This document shows, piece after piece, positions 9,701-18,908 of a DNA stretch of 64,000 nucleotides. Location: the NCBI GenBank assembly GCA_963807925.1, contig CAWEDP010000002.1, forward strand, positions 1,860,001-1,924,000. The letters run 5' to 3'. Every line of letters begins with the position of its first letter. The stretch's first letter is position 1. Made by a program: the position numbers and the translations under genes. The notes under the pieces are model-generated. The model made no database searches. It was not told the DNA's origin and worked only from the letters and a program-made list of their open reading frames with translations. This stretch comes from CAWEDP01 sp963807925. GTDB lineage: Bacteria; Acidobacteriota; Vicinamibacteria; Vicinamibacterales; CAVVIG01.

Positions 9701-11147
9701 GCGCCGTCATCCGCGCGGCGCGGCGGCCGCGTACGCGGCGTTGCACCTCGTCGCGGTGAAGCAACGCGCCGCGGCGGCCCCTCCGGGTCGAGAATCCCCC
9801 GGCCAGCATCGCGACGACGGCGTCGAACGCCGGACGCTCGAGCGAGCGGTAGGGCCACGCCCGCCGCGCCAGGTGAAAGAGCTCGTCCTCCGTGCACTCG
9901 CGGCACGACGACTCCCCCACGATCTGCTGCGCCAGGACGTCGAGCGGCGCGTCATGGGACGCCACCGCGTCGAGCTCGCCACGCCGGACCGCTCGCAGCA
10001 GCGCCAGCGATTCGACGAGATCGTCGCGCGAGGTCGGGAACAGACGCCCCTTCGGTGTGCCGATCACCGTGTGCCCCGACCGGCCCACGCGCTGCAGCAA
10101 CGTCGCGATCCGGTGCGGCGATCCGATCTGGCACACGAGATCGACATGACCGATGTCGATCCCGAGCTCGAGCGACGCCGTCGCGACCAGCGCCGCGAGC
10201 GCACCGCTCTTCAGACGCGCTTCCGCGTCGAGCCGCCTCTCTTTCGACAGGCTGCCGTGATGGGCGGTCACCCGGTCGGCGCCCACCCGTTCGCCGAGGT
10301 GCCGCGTGACGCGCTCCGCCAGGCGGCGGGTGTTGACGAAGACGAGCGTCGTGCGGTGCGCCCGCACCAGATCGGCGAGTCGATCGTAGTGCTCGTCCCA
10401 GATCGCCCCCGACATCACCGCCTCGAGCGGCGACCGCGGCAGCTCCAGCGCGAGATCGAGCGAACGCCGATGGCCTTCGTCGACGATCGCGCAGCGCCCA
10501 TGATCGCCCACCAGAAATCGCGCGACCTCCTCGACCGGCCGCTGCGTCGCCGACAGACCGATGCGGAGCGGCGGTGCAGCGGTCACCTCCTCCAGCCGCT
10601 CCAGCGACAACGACAGGTGCGCGCCGCGGCGGGTTCCGATCACCGCGTGAATCTCGTCCACGATCACCGTCCGCACCGTGCGGAGCACGCCGCGGCTCCG
10701 CTCGGCGGTGAGCAGCAGGAACAGCGATTCCGGCGTCGTCACCAGGACGTGCGGCGGCGTGCGGACCATGGCGGCGCGCTCGGAGGAGGTCGTGTCGCCG
10801 GTGCGGACGGCCGCGGTGATCCGCGGCGCCTCCAGCCCGGCGCCTTCCGCGGCCGCGCGAATGCCCCGCCGCGGCACCGCGAGATTCTCGTGGACGTCCG
10901 CGCTCAACGCTTTCAGCGGCGAGACGTAGAGGATGCGCACGCAGTCGGCGAGCGGGTGGCTCAGCCCTTCGCGGAACAACTCGTCGAGCCCGGCCAGAAA
11001 CGCCGCGAGCGTCTTTCCGGATCCCGTGGGCGCGGCAATCAGGGTGTGGCGGCGGGCCTGAATCTCCAGCCAGCCGCGCCGCTGCGCCTCGGTCGGCGCG
11101 CCAATCGCGTCGGCGAACCAGCGTTCGACAATTGGATGAAACGGCAC
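6789..11147 (-). CDS. lhr: Lhr-type large DEAD/DEAH-box helicase
   Basis: Superfamily 2 3'-to-5' helicase of 1452 aa, a normal Lhr length. It opens with a GTG start behind GAGG. Visible motifs are Q-motif/motif I (APTGSGKTLAAF, near residue 40), DEIH box (VDEIHAVIG, near 165), motif III (GLSATQRP), and motifs V-VI (LELGIDIGHVD, QRVGRSGH), followed by the long Lhr C-terminal region with winged-helix and HTH_42-like parts. Lhr proteins act in DNA repair or RNA-DNA unwinding. A palindromic repeat at 9337-9354 is embedded in frame and adds the peptide VVSGFSRTVEW, preceded by an Ala/Ser/Val-rich stretch between the helicase core and the next conserved block. The reading frame stays open throughout. 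Confidence 0.9.
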   Translation of the reverse strand: MPFHPIVERWFADAIGAPTEAQRRGWLEIQARRHTLIAAPTGSGKTLAAFLAGLDELFREGLSHPLADCVRILYVSPLKALSADVHENLAVPRRGIRAAAEGAGLEAPRITAAVRTGDTTSSERAAMVRTPPHVLVTTPESLFLLLTAERSRGVLRTVRTVIVDEIHAVIGTRRGAHLSLSLERLEEVTAAPPLRIGLSATQRPVEEVARFLVGDHGRCAIVDEGHRRSLDLALELPRSPLEAVMSGAIWDEHYDRLADLVRAHRTTLVFVNTRRLAERVTRHLGERVGADRVTAHHGSLSKERRLDAEARLKSGALAALVATASLELGIDIGHVDLVCQIGSPHRIATLLQRVGRSGHTVIGTPKGRLFPTSRDDLVESLALLRAVRRGELDAVASHDAPLDVLAQQIVGESSCRECTEDELFHLARRAWPYRSLERPAFDAVVAMLAGGFSTRRGRRGALLHRDEVQRRVRGRRAARMTALTSGGAIPEVADYRVVLEPEETFIGTLNEDFAIESIAGDVFQLGNASWRVVQVGAGVIRVADAKGAPPNIPFWLGEAPARSDELSRAVGDLRRDVERRLDQPVVDASAASVASAVVSGFSRTVEWLISETGADEVAADQAVTYLSASLAALGALPTQETLILERFFDESGGMQLVLHAPFGSRINKAWGLALRKRFCRQFNFELQAAATEDAVLLSLGPQHSFPLADVFRYLHPATVRDVLVQALLDAPVFQTRWRWNSTIALAVPRFRGGRRVPPQLQRMQADDLMASVFPDAAACLENVPGDRRIPDHPLVSQTLRDCLEEAMDLGGLLGVLTRIHAGDLRLVTRDTPEPSPISHEILNARPYAFLDDAPLEERRTQAVYARRAAEPSTAADLGALDPAAIDRVRGEARPDPRDADELHDALVTAGFLTTDEVSTAPVGALDALQRARRAGRCLTPAGVIWVAAERVPEIVAAHGWPAVARIPPEAAVSGDPPLAAPPGRALRSWTREDAIVDLLRSRLSIAGPTTADALARSTGIATADIDAALVELEGQGVVLRGQFSPHEGLAGPRPLQWCDRALLARIHRYTLNRLRAEIEPVAPADFMRFLFAWQHVTPADRLTGIDGLRLIAAMLDGLELPARAWERAVLPARLDRYDKAMLDLLCLTGEVGWGRLSAPRPANGASSPSLRAALFVGEHADAWRTLAAAAGSGSPPPEGDPRLDGLARRVLDVLRARGASFVRDLARLCDVDAAALDEPIAALARRGLIASDSFAGVRAILRPAPSRHVRPREPAGRWSAMPIEAAREGRDQAIEVCARALVARYGVVFHRLLAREARVVTWRELTPVYRRLEARGEIRGGRFVAGIAGHQFARPEAVDRLREVRRTPAAGELVAISAADPLNLTGVLTGDERVRVIASNRIAYRDGVALAVMEGGFIRPLVAMDPEVAHLVASALAGRRLPAGVTSGFAGR
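9337..9354. repeat. GTCCGGCTGAAGCCGGAC palindromic element inside lhr
   Basis: The 18-base imperfect palindrome GTCCGGCTGAAGCCGGAC is followed on the + strand by ACTACTGCCGAGGCTACCG. The same core followed by ACTGC, ACTACC or GCTAC recurs at 52086, 52142 and 63132, with degenerate relatives near 40278 and 40335. Here it is in frame in the helicase gene and encodes SGFSRT on the minus strand. Confidence 0.75.
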
Positions 11148-11235
11148 AGAAGCCCTCGGCGGTCCGGGCGGTGAACGGCGGACCTGTGATGAAATAGGTC
11201 CAGTCTACCGCGCACCAGGGAACGATCTCGTCGAT

Positions 11236-11733
11236 TTGGTGTCCAAACCTGTTGTGAGAGCCGCCGGCCTCCTGCTCGTCGGGTTATCGATCGTGGCGGC
11301 AGGCGCGTGTGCGCCGGCGGTGGATCTGTCGACCGCACTGCGCACGCAGACCGTCGTCAGCGGCTGGGTGGACGACGGCATCGTCCAGGGCAAGAAGAAG
11401 ATCGTGCCCACGATCTCGGTCAGCATCAGGAACGTCTCCACGCAGACGCTCGAGATGCTGCAGGTGAATGCGCTGTTCCGCCGCGTCGGCGACGAAGACG
11501 AGTGGGGCGCGCACTTCCTCACCGTGGCCGGCCGCGAAGGGCTGCCCCCCGGCGGCATGACGATGGTCAGCGTGAAATCGCCGCAGGGCTATACCAGCGC
11601 CGACTCGGGGCGCGCGATGCTCACCAACTCCCAGTTCGTCGATGCGCGCGTGGATCTGTACGCGAAGTACGGCTCCACGCGCTGGACGCGCGTCGCCCAG
11701 TACCGCATAGCGCGCCAGCTCCTGGCGCGATGA
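11236..11733 (+). CDS. Predicted lipoprotein of unknown function
   Basis: About 165 aa. The start is TTG at 11236 or GTG at 11239. The N-terminus is a lipoprotein signal (KPVVRAAGLLLVGLSIV, then AAGAC with predicted lipid attachment at the Cys). The mature part (VVSGWVDDGIVQGKKKIVP, ISVSIRNVSTQTL, PPGGMTMVSVKSPQGYT) reads like a compact beta-sandwich with a pattern of describing non-covalent ligand or surface contacts, but I recognise no named family with confidence. The gene is divergent from the helicase and converges on the esterase fusion with a 1-base gap. Confidence 0.65.
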   Translation: MVSKPVVRAAGLLLVGLSIVAAGACAPAVDLSTALRTQTVVSGWVDDGIVQGKKKIVPTISVSIRNVSTQTLEMLQVNALFRRVGDEDEWGAHFLTVAGREGLPPGGMTMVSVKSPQGYTSADSGRAMLTNSQFVDARVDLYAKYGSTRWTRVAQYRIARQLLAR

Positions 11734-11734
11734 C

Positions 11735-13730
11735 CTACAGTCCCGACGGATACGTCTCGGCGACTTCGCCAGCCTCCCACACCGAGCTGCGCTCCAGCGG
11801 TTCGACGGCTCTGGTCTCGTCGAAGTGCAGGACGTAGTCGAACTGCCGCGGCAGATGCGCGCGGAAGTAGTGGCTTCGCCGCTCGGTATCGGGCAGATAC
11901 AGCACGCCGATGGCCCGCTCGAGACGCGGCGCCGCGAGAGCGGTGGAGACGTCGACGTCGTTCAAGGAGAGCATGAACCGCGGCAGGTGCGCGTCGTGGA
12001 ACAGGCGCTCGTAGCTTCCGGCCAGCGCCGGCCGCACGTGCTTGCGATGCGCGGGGCCTCCCCATTCTGACGCCGCCGTCACCGTCCCGGTGTACGTCGT
12101 GAAGCCGACGATCGCCACCTCGTCTCCAAACGCCTCGCGCGCGAGCTGGCCCACGTTCAGCTCGCCGCCCTCGCCCATTTCGGTCGCCCGCGCGTCGCCC
12201 AGATGCGAGTTGTGCGCCCAGACGACCACCCGCGCGCGCGGCCCGCTGCGATCGAGGAACGCGAGCAGTTCCTTCAGTGTCTCGACCATGTGCCGATCGC
12301 GCAGGTTCCACGACTCGGCGCGGCCTCGGAACATGCTCCGGTAGTACTCCTCGGCGTTTCGCACGAGCCGCGCGTTCTGCTCGGCGAAGAAGAAGTCGTC
12401 GGCCGCGACGCGGCCGTCGCGGCTCGCGTACCGGATCCGGGCCCGATGGAGATCGAGCAGTTGCGCGACCGCTTCGCGCTCGCACCCCTGCTGCAGGCCG
12501 AAGTTCGCGGCGTAGCCGTACTCCTGCATGTCGTCGCCGAACTGGTCGAAGCAGCCGTACCGCGTGCGCGCGCGGCGCGCCGCCTCGGGATCGACCCTGT
12601 CGAGATAGGCCAGGACCGCTTCGGTCGAGGCGCGCAGGCTGTACAGGTCCAGCCCGTAGAACCCGGCGCGCGTCGCCGCCGGCTGACTCTCGTTGCGGGC
12701 GCGCAGCCACCCGACGAAGTCGAGCACGTCGGCGTTGCGCCACATCCAGGTCGGGAAGCGGCCGAAGTCCGCGAGCGCCTGCACCGAATCGTCGTCGGGG
12801 CCGGCGCCGCGCACGTACCGGTTGATGCGGTAGGCGTCGGGCCAGTCGGCTTCCGCCGCGACGGCCGCGAAGCCCTTCTCCGTGATCAGCCGACGCGTGA
12901 TGTATCCCCGCTCCCGGTAGAACTCGTGCGTCCCGTGCGTCGCCTCGCCGAGCAGCACCACGCGCGCGTCGCCGACGCCGTCGATGAGCGCGTCGTACTG
13001 CGAAGGATCGCCCGTGAGCACGTGGGCCCGCGCGCGAACGAGGTCGATGACGCCGGCAAGGGGTGTCGCCGGCGCGGGCCGGCTGCCGGCCGATCCCGCC
13101 GCCGCGGCGAGCAGCCGGATCACGTCCTCGTCGCTCGTCTGCGAGAAGTCCTCGTACCACAGGCCGACCGCATTGAACGGTTCCGGCGTGGCGAGGCAGA
13201 CCACCCGATCGGCAATGCGCCCGAGCCGATCGCAGGTGTCGCGCGCCCCGACCGGCACCGCCACGACGATGCGCGACGGCTGCTGCTGACGAAGGGCCAG
13301 GACGGCCGCCTCCATCGTCGATCCGGTCGCGAGCCCGTCGTCGACCAGGATGACCACGTGGCCGCGCACCTCGGTCGCCGCGCGACCGCGCCGGTACAGC
13401 ACCGTCGCGGCGATCCAGCTCCAGCCGTTCACGGACCGCCACCTGCTCGACCAGGGCGCGCGGAATGCCGAGGTCGCGCACGAGATCCTCGCTCAGGACC
13501 TCCACGCCGCCGGCGGCGATGGCGCCCATCGCGAGCTCGGGGTGGCCCGGAACGCCGAGCTTGCGGACGAGAAAAACATCCAGCGGGACGTTGAGGCGCC
13601 TGGCGACCTCGTAGCCCACCGGCACGCCGCCTCTGGGCAGCGCGAGCACCAGGGCGTGCGGCCGGCCCGCATATTCGGCCAGGCGGTCGGCCAACTGGCA
13701 GCCGGCATCGACGCGATCGCGGAACCGCAT
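11735..13730 (-). pseudogene. Phosphoribosyltransferase-erythromycin esterase fusion, interrupted by one +1 frameshift
   Basis: The gene starts at an ATG with a strong AGGAGG site 6 bases upstream. Residues 1-110 (MRFRDRVDAGCQLADRL, LALPRGGVPVGYEVA, LVRKLGVPGHPELAMGAIA) and the PRPP loop VILVDDGLATGSTM form a type I phosphoribosyltransferase. From about residue 245 an erythromycin-esterase/EreA-like domain begins (GEATHGTHEFYRERG, EADWPDAYRINRYV, VVWAHNSHLGDARAT). One extra base near 13397-13403, in the segment coding ELDRRD-VLYRRGR, separates the two frames. Correcting it gives a 664-aa protein, and the PRPP loop then joins its own domain, so the fusion looks genuine. The substrate is unknown. 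Many Ere-domain proteins do not act on macrolides, so resistance should not be assumed. Confidence 0.8.
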
Positions 13731-13863
13731 GGGACGCCTCCTGGGGGCAGAGCCGGGCGCGTGGCGTGGCCGGCGTCGGTTCGATGAGGTCAGTTCCCGC
13801 CGGGTTTTCGCCGCACACCCGTCCGTTCCCGGATGAGTGTGCAAACGATGGTCCGAGCGGGTT

Positions 13864-14993
13864 TCATACGGTCAGCACCGGATCCGCCGCACGGAGGAAC
13901 CATCGATCGAGCACCACGTGACGCACAAACCAGGGCAGGTGCAGCAGGACCGAGGCGCCGGCCGCGGCGATGGGCGACGGTGACGCCCGGCCCGGCGACT
14001 CAGGGTCGAGAGGCGCGCCGGCGCCGAGGCGGGCGCGCAGCTTCTGTTCGTACCCGCGCAGTCGCCCGGCCGAGGTACCTGCCCTCCCGCCCCGCCGATG
14101 ATGTCGGCCGCGATCAATCCGGACTCCACGGCGGGCCGGATGCCCTCACCGCTCTGAGGATATGCGAGTCCTGCCGCATCCCCGAGAAGGAGGACGCCAT
14201 CGTCCATCACGCGTCGGGGTCGCGGGTCCGACAACAGGTACGCGTGGCCGCGCCAGCGCCACGGGACGTTGTTCGGGATTCGACCGTGCGCCGCAAGAAA
14301 CGACAGGAACTGGCGCGCGGCCGCCGGGCCGCCGCGCCGATCCAGCCGGCCAATCCCGACGTTCAGATGCTCCTGCTTCCGGAAGCACCAGCCGTAGCCC
14401 TTCAGATCGCGCGAAAAATAGAGCTCCGGCGTGTCGCCGCGGACGGCGACGCCGTCCCGGTCTCCGCCGGCAACTCGAACCTCGATCTCCTGTGCGATCA
14501 CGAGCGATCCGCCCGACGATTTCGGATTCAGCAGGCGTGCGACCGGACAGAAATGCCCGCCTGCGCCGACGAGCAGAGGCGTCCGAATCGATTCGTTGAC
14601 GACCCAGCGGCCGCCGTCGCGCCGGATCCGCGTGACCGGCGCGCCGAGCCGCAGGCGGGCGTTCGAGCGCTCCAGCAGGTACGCATCGAACTCGCACCGG
14701 CGAATCCCGAAGCTGACCGCCCGCTCGTAGGAGATCTCGAGCGGCTCACCTCTGCCCATGCGGCCGACCCGGAATCCGGTGATCGGCTGGAGCGTTCGCC
14801 GGCGGCCGTACTCGGCGAGATCCAGCCGGAGGGCCGCAACCAGTTGCGGCGTGATCCAGCCGGCGCAGACCTTGTCGCGCGGAAAGGGCGCGCGGTCCAC
14901 GACGAGGACGTCGAGGCCGGCCTGCTGCAGACGCCACGCGCACGACGAGCCGGCCGGCCCCCCGCCCACGATCAGGACGTCGCAGCTCTCCAT
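13864..14993 (-). pseudogene. Geranylgeranyl-reductase-like FAD-dependent oxidoreductase, one base missing near its 3' end
   Basis: Flavoprotein of the FixC/geranylgeranyl reductase group. It has an N-terminal Rossmann FAD site (VLIVGGGPAGSSCAWRLQQ, residues about 5-23), the PFPRDKVCAGW motif, and the second FAD motif VLLLGDAAGLAYPQSGEGI. In the GC-rich run at 14080-14096 the frame is lost. The correct C-terminus (RGYEQKLRARL, then LHLPWFVRHVVLDRWFLRA) lies in another frame that ends at 13864. Restoring one base gives about 376 aa. The start at 14993 lies 20 bases after the cyclopropane synthase stop, so the two enzymes are co-transcribed. A role in reducing isoprenoid or membrane-lipid double bonds is inferred from family and neighbour. 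Confidence 0.78.
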
Positions 14994-15013
14994 GGCGGGC
15001 GTCGTCGCGACGA

Positions 15014-16237
15014 TCACGAGCCGCCGAAACGGGTCCAGGGAACCTCGTTGCTGCCGCCGCGCGCGAACAGCACCTGGAACAGCTGCATCGTTCCGGTGAG
15101 GAACGCCGCCTGCGAACCGGCCAGATAGAGGCGCCAGGCGCGGACGAACGGATCGTCGAACATGTCGGCGATCTGCGGCGTCGCGCGGTCGAAGCGGTGG
15201 CGCCAGTGCTGCAGGGTCTTCTCGTAGTGAAGGCGCAGGTTCTCGACGTCGAGCACCGACAAGGCCTGCGGCTCGAGGATGTGCGCGAACACTTCGCCGA
15301 GTGTGGGTGGATACGCGCCCGGAAAGATGCGCTTGCGAATCCACGCGTTGAGCGGCGCCGGCCGGTCGCGGCCGATGAAGTGCAGCAGCCCCCGTCCGCC
15401 CGGCGTGAGCGTCCGGGTGATGACGTCGCCGAAGGTCGGGTAGTCAGGGAGCCCGACGTGCTCCAGCATGCCGACCGACACGAACACGTCGCACGCCCCG
15501 GTCGCGTTGCGGTAGTCGTCGTGGACGAATTCGACCTGTCCTGTCAGCCCCTCGCGGGCCGCGCGGTCGGTCGCGTAGGCAATCTGTTCGTCCGAGACGT
15601 TGAACGCGCGGACGGTGACGCCGTACTGCTTCGCCATGAACACCGCCAGCGAGCCCCAGCCGCAGCCGGCTTCGATCACCCGCTCGCCGCGCGTCAGGTG
15701 CAGCTTCCGACAGACGAGATCCATCTTCGCCAGCTGCGCCTCTTCCAGCGAGCAGTCGGGCGATCGGAAATAGGCGCAGGTGTAGACCATCTCGCGATCG
15801 AGCCACAGCCGATAGAACTCGTTGCCGAGGTCGTAGTGATGGTGGACGTTTTCGCGTGCGGCGTCGACGTCGTTGGACCGCTGCCACAGCCACCAGGAGC
15901 GTCTGTCGGTGCAAGGCAGCGCGCGGTACACGGCCTCGAGGAGACCGACCAGGTCGCCCTCGACCTGGACCGCGCCGGACATGTACGCCTCACCGAAGTT
16001 CAGCTCGGGATCCCACACCCAGCTGAGAAGCGCCTGCCGGTTGCGGAAGCGGATGGTCGCGACCGGCGCGGCCTCAGAGCGGAGTTGGAAGCCGTCCCAG
16101 AGGACGAACCGGATGGGTGCCCGGCTGACGTTCTGCTGGATGCGCCGGGCCGCCCAGCGATCGGCCCACGTCGACGCGTGCGCCGCCGCCTCGCCCGGTA
16201 CCGTCGGCGCGGTGAGCGTCGACGAGGGCCGATTCAT
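15014..16237 (-). CDS. cfa: Cyclopropane-fatty-acyl-phospholipid synthase family methyltransferase
   Basis: SAM-dependent enzyme of 407 aa that adds a methylene across double bonds of membrane phospholipid acyl chains. It has the N-terminal lipid-binding segment, then HHYDLGNEFYRLWLD and the SAM motif VIEAGCGWGSLAVFMA (about residue 190), VSVGMLEHVG, and the C-terminal helices HYEKTLQHWRHRFD. All match the CFA/mycolic acid synthase family over its full length. The start overlaps the stop of the DUF4342 gene (ATGA) and a flavoprotein follows. Together they look like a membrane-lipid modification operon. Confidence 0.9.
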   Translation of the reverse strand: MNRPSSTLTAPTVPGEAAAHASTWADRWAARRIQQNVSRAPIRFVLWDGFQLRSEAAPVATIRFRNRQALLSWVWDPELNFGEAYMSGAVQVEGDLVGLLEAVYRALPCTDRRSWWLWQRSNDVDAARENVHHHYDLGNEFYRLWLDREMVYTCAYFRSPDCSLEEAQLAKMDLVCRKLHLTRGERVIEAGCGWGSLAVFMAKQYGVTVRAFNVSDEQIAYATDRAAREGLTGQVEFVHDDYRNATGACDVFVSVGMLEHVGLPDYPTFGDVITRTLTPGGRGLLHFIGRDRPAPLNAWIRKRIFPGAYPPTLGEVFAHILEPQALSVLDVENLRLHYEKTLQHWRHRFDRATPQIADMFDDPFVRAWRLYLAGSQAAFLTGTMQLFQVLFARGGSNEVPWTRFGGS

Positions 16238-16503
16238 GGCGTGCGTGAGGTGGTGGGGTCTCCGGCGCGCTCCACCTGGATCGTGCAGTCCTTGAGCAGC
16301 GCGACGATGGCCCCGATGGCCGCGAGGACCGGCGCCAGCAGGGCGCCCACGACGCCTGCGGTCAGCGGAAATTCGGCGACCGTGCGGCCTTCGTGCTGAA
16401 TGACCACGCGGCGGACGTTGCCTTCGTGAATGAGCCCGCGCAGCTTCTCGATCACGTTTTCGCTTTCGGACTTGAACGTTTCCCAGAACGTCTTGTCAGC
16501 CAT
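16234..16503 (-). CDS. DUF4342 small protein
   Basis: 89 aa, with a GAGGAG site 7 bases before the ATG. The first half is charged (DKTFWETFKSESENVIEKLR, VRRVVIQHEGRTVAEFP), as in DUF4342 proteins, whose N-terminal part resembles a UBA-like helix. The second half is one hydrophobic segment (LTAGVVGALLAPVLAAIGAIVALL), so it is probably membrane-associated. It is the first gene of the cfa operon. The function is unknown; acting on or sensing the membrane is an inference from that setting. Confidence 0.8.
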   Translation of the reverse strand: MADKTFWETFKSESENVIEKLRGLIHEGNVRRVVIQHEGRTVAEFPLTAGVVGALLAPVLAAIGAIVALLKDCTIQVERAGDPTTSRTP

Positions 16504-16696
16504 GACACGACTCCTCGGGCCCGCGGCCGCTTCATCTTCTCCGGCCGGCAGAGCCTCGTCAACTGGCACATCCTCGGCCGGGCGCGCGCCCGCCCGGTGC
16601 GCCTGCAAGCGATCTGCCGCCCGGACGGGGGCCATTCCCCGTTGACGGCCCTCCGGCGAGCCAACGATAATCGACCTTCACCTCTGGGAGCACACC

Positions 16697-17233
16697 GTGA
16701 GGAATCTGTCACGTCGCCAGTTCGTCGGCGGTTTCGCCGTCGCGGTTCCCTTCATGGCCACAGCACCTCGACTGCTGGCCACGACGCTGTCGTCACGGGC
16801 GCTGCGCTTCAGCCACACCCACACAGGCGAGCGTCTGGCCGTCGAATACTTCAGCGGTGGCGCCTATCTCGACGACGCGCTCGCCACCGTCAATCAGTTC
16901 CTGCGCGATTTCCGCACCGGCGACGTCCACGCGATCGACCCGGACCTGCTCGACCTGCTCTATCGCCTGAACCAGCTGACCGGAAGCACCCGGGCCTATC
17001 AGGTGATTTCGGGCTATCGCTCGCCAGCCACCAACGAAATGCTCCGGCATCGGAGCGAAGGCGTCGCCGCGGGCAGCCTGCATATGCAGGGACAGGCCAT
17101 CGACATCCGGCTGGCGGACGTTCCGCTGGCGAAACTGCGGAACACCGCGTTGTCGGTTCGCCGCGGCGGCGTCGGGTACTACCCGGCGTCGGACTTCGTG
17201 CACGTCGACACGGGTCGGTTCCGTACCTGGTAG
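16697..17233 (+). CDS. MepK/YcbK-like murein endopeptidase (DUF882)
   Basis: 178 aa starting at GTG with GGGAG 6 bases upstream. The N-terminus carries a twin-arginine signal (LSRRQFVGGFAVAVPF), as does E. coli MepK. The peptidase M15-like core shows YQVISGYRSPATNEML and the zinc-ligand motifs SLHMQGQAIDI and FVHVDTG. Family members cut peptide cross-links in peptidoglycan. It converges with an L,D-transpeptidase gene that makes cross-links, a functional pairing at one locus. Confidence 0.87.
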   Translation: MRNLSRRQFVGGFAVAVPFMATAPRLLATTLSSRALRFSHTHTGERLAVEYFSGGAYLDDALATVNQFLRDFRTGDVHAIDPDLLDLLYRLNQLTGSTRAYQVISGYRSPATNEMLRHRSEGVAAGSLHMQGQAIDIRLADVPLAKLRNTALSVRRGGVGYYPASDFVHVDTGRFRTW

Positions 17234-17236
17234 CCG

Positions 17237-18908
17237 TCAGAACCGCGCCGCTTCCCTGAGCGCTCGATCGAGCGTCTGATCGTGACGGTAGATGTCGTCC
17301 GCGAATCGGAGCGTCCCGTCGGCGGGCGACACCGTGGCGGTCGTGTAGAAGAGAATCACCTGGATCGGACGCGCGAGCCGTACGTGCCGCGTCCCGTCGC
17401 CGTTCATCGCGGCCGCGATCCGCTCGCGGCTCCACTCGGTCTGTCCCGCGAGCGCCCACTCGGCCAGCGACGCCGGGTCGCGCACGCGCACGCACCCGTG
17501 GCTGAAGTCGCGCCGGCTCCGATCGAACAGCGCGTGCGCCGGCGTGCCGTGCATGTACACGTTCTCCGCGTTCGGGAACACGAACTCGACCAGACCGAGC
17601 GCGTTGTGCGATCCCGGCCTCTGGCGCACCCGCAGCACTCCACGCCGCGCGAGCTCCAGATTTTCGGCCGTCGCGTCCACCTGCACGGCCCCATCGCCCT
17701 GTCCGCGCACGATCTCCATCTGCTGGCGCGACAGGTACAGCGGGTCCTTCACGACCGCCGGCAGCACCTCGTGGCGGAGGATCGAGGGCGGAACGTTCCA
17801 GTACGGCCTGAACACGATTTCGCGCATCTGCTCGACGAAGACCGGCGTTTCGGTGCTCAACGCGCGGCCGACGATGAGGTCGGTCTCGAACGCCGGCAGC
17901 GGGTTGGATCCGGGCGAATCCCACGCCCACAGGTGAAACATCGGAATGTTCAGGACGATGAGGCGGCCGTCCCCGAGATCGGGAACCCATCGCAGACGTT
18001 CGAGCGACAACTCGATCTGGCGGACGCGCCACTCGAGCGGCACGCTCAACGCCGCCTGCGTGCCCTTCCCGATGACACCGTCCGGCTCGAGCCCGTGGCG
18101 GATCTGGAATCGTCTGACGGCGTCGACAACCGGACCGTCGTAACGTCCGGCCGATCCGGGATTCGGCGGGTCCTCCGCCAGGTCTCCAAACCTCGCGAGG
18201 CGCTCGGACAACTGGTTGACGCCCGGGCACAGCGCTCCGGGCCGAACGGCACGATCGAGGGTCGGTAACGGGGGCAGCGGCGGGCCTGCCGCGAGCCGGC
18301 GATAGCGCGCCAGCGCGTAGCGAAGGGCGCCGTACTGCGTCAGCCGCGGCCTCAGATCCGCGACGGCGTCTCCGACGCGCCGCCCGGCGACGGCTGCGCG
18401 GAGGATGGCCGCAAAATCGTGCCGCTCCGCACGCACCTGCAGCCGGAATCCGACATCCCGCGGATCGATGCGGCCCAGATGAATGTCTCGGAGATACCGC
18501 AGCATCGCGTCGGTGAGCCCGACGTCGAGCTCGGCCGCCTCGCGAGGGCGCGCGGCTCCGACGGTCTGCAGCGCACTGACAAGCCGCTGGAGGCGGTCCG
18601 GCGCATAGTCTCCCGGCGCCAGGCCGTCGTCTTGGGCGTGCGTCAGCGCGGTGAGGGCGTCCCGGGCGTTCTCGGTGGGGCGACCGGTCTCGTCAATCCA
18701 GAGCGGCTGGTATCCGCCCGGCTCGTAGACCGCCGCGAGCGGCGTCTGAGGCCGGCGGTTGGCAGGTGACGCGCGATCCGCCGCCGCGACGCGGGCACGA
18801 ATGTCGTTGCCGAGCTCGATTCGAGCCGGCCGGCCCCGCGAGCGCCGCGGCGACCGCGCATGAGCATGCCGTTGCCGCGAGAGCCGTCCGGATGCGTGCG
18901 CATCTCAT
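17237..18908 (-). pseudogene. YcbB-type L,D-transpeptidase, frameshifted just after the signal peptide
   Basis: Peptidoglycan 3-3 cross-linking enzyme. The catalytic YkuD domain has HGTPAHALFD and SHGCVRV (active-site Cys) near the C-terminus. A peptidoglycan-binding segment (DGPVVDAVRRFQIRHGLEPD) lies in the middle, and an N-terminal YcbB scaffold domain begins ELGNDIRARVAA. The signal peptide (MRCARIRTALAA, then Ala-rich) is in a different frame from the mature part. One extra A at 18820/18821 accounts for it. Corrected length is about 556 aa, normal for LdtD/YcbB. Without the correction the longest clean frame starts internally at 18505 and would lack both export signal and scaffold. Confidence 0.83.

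Noticed and set aside
7863..11174. 1103-codon open frame opposite the Lhr gene
   Set aside because: The translation is Arg/Gly/Ala-rich with no motif, while the opposite strand encodes a complete helicase.
11735..13730. Macrolide-resistance gene
   Set aside because: The Ere-like domain is fused to a phosphoribosyltransferase and lies in a chromosomal, non-mobile setting, so resistance cannot be claimed.
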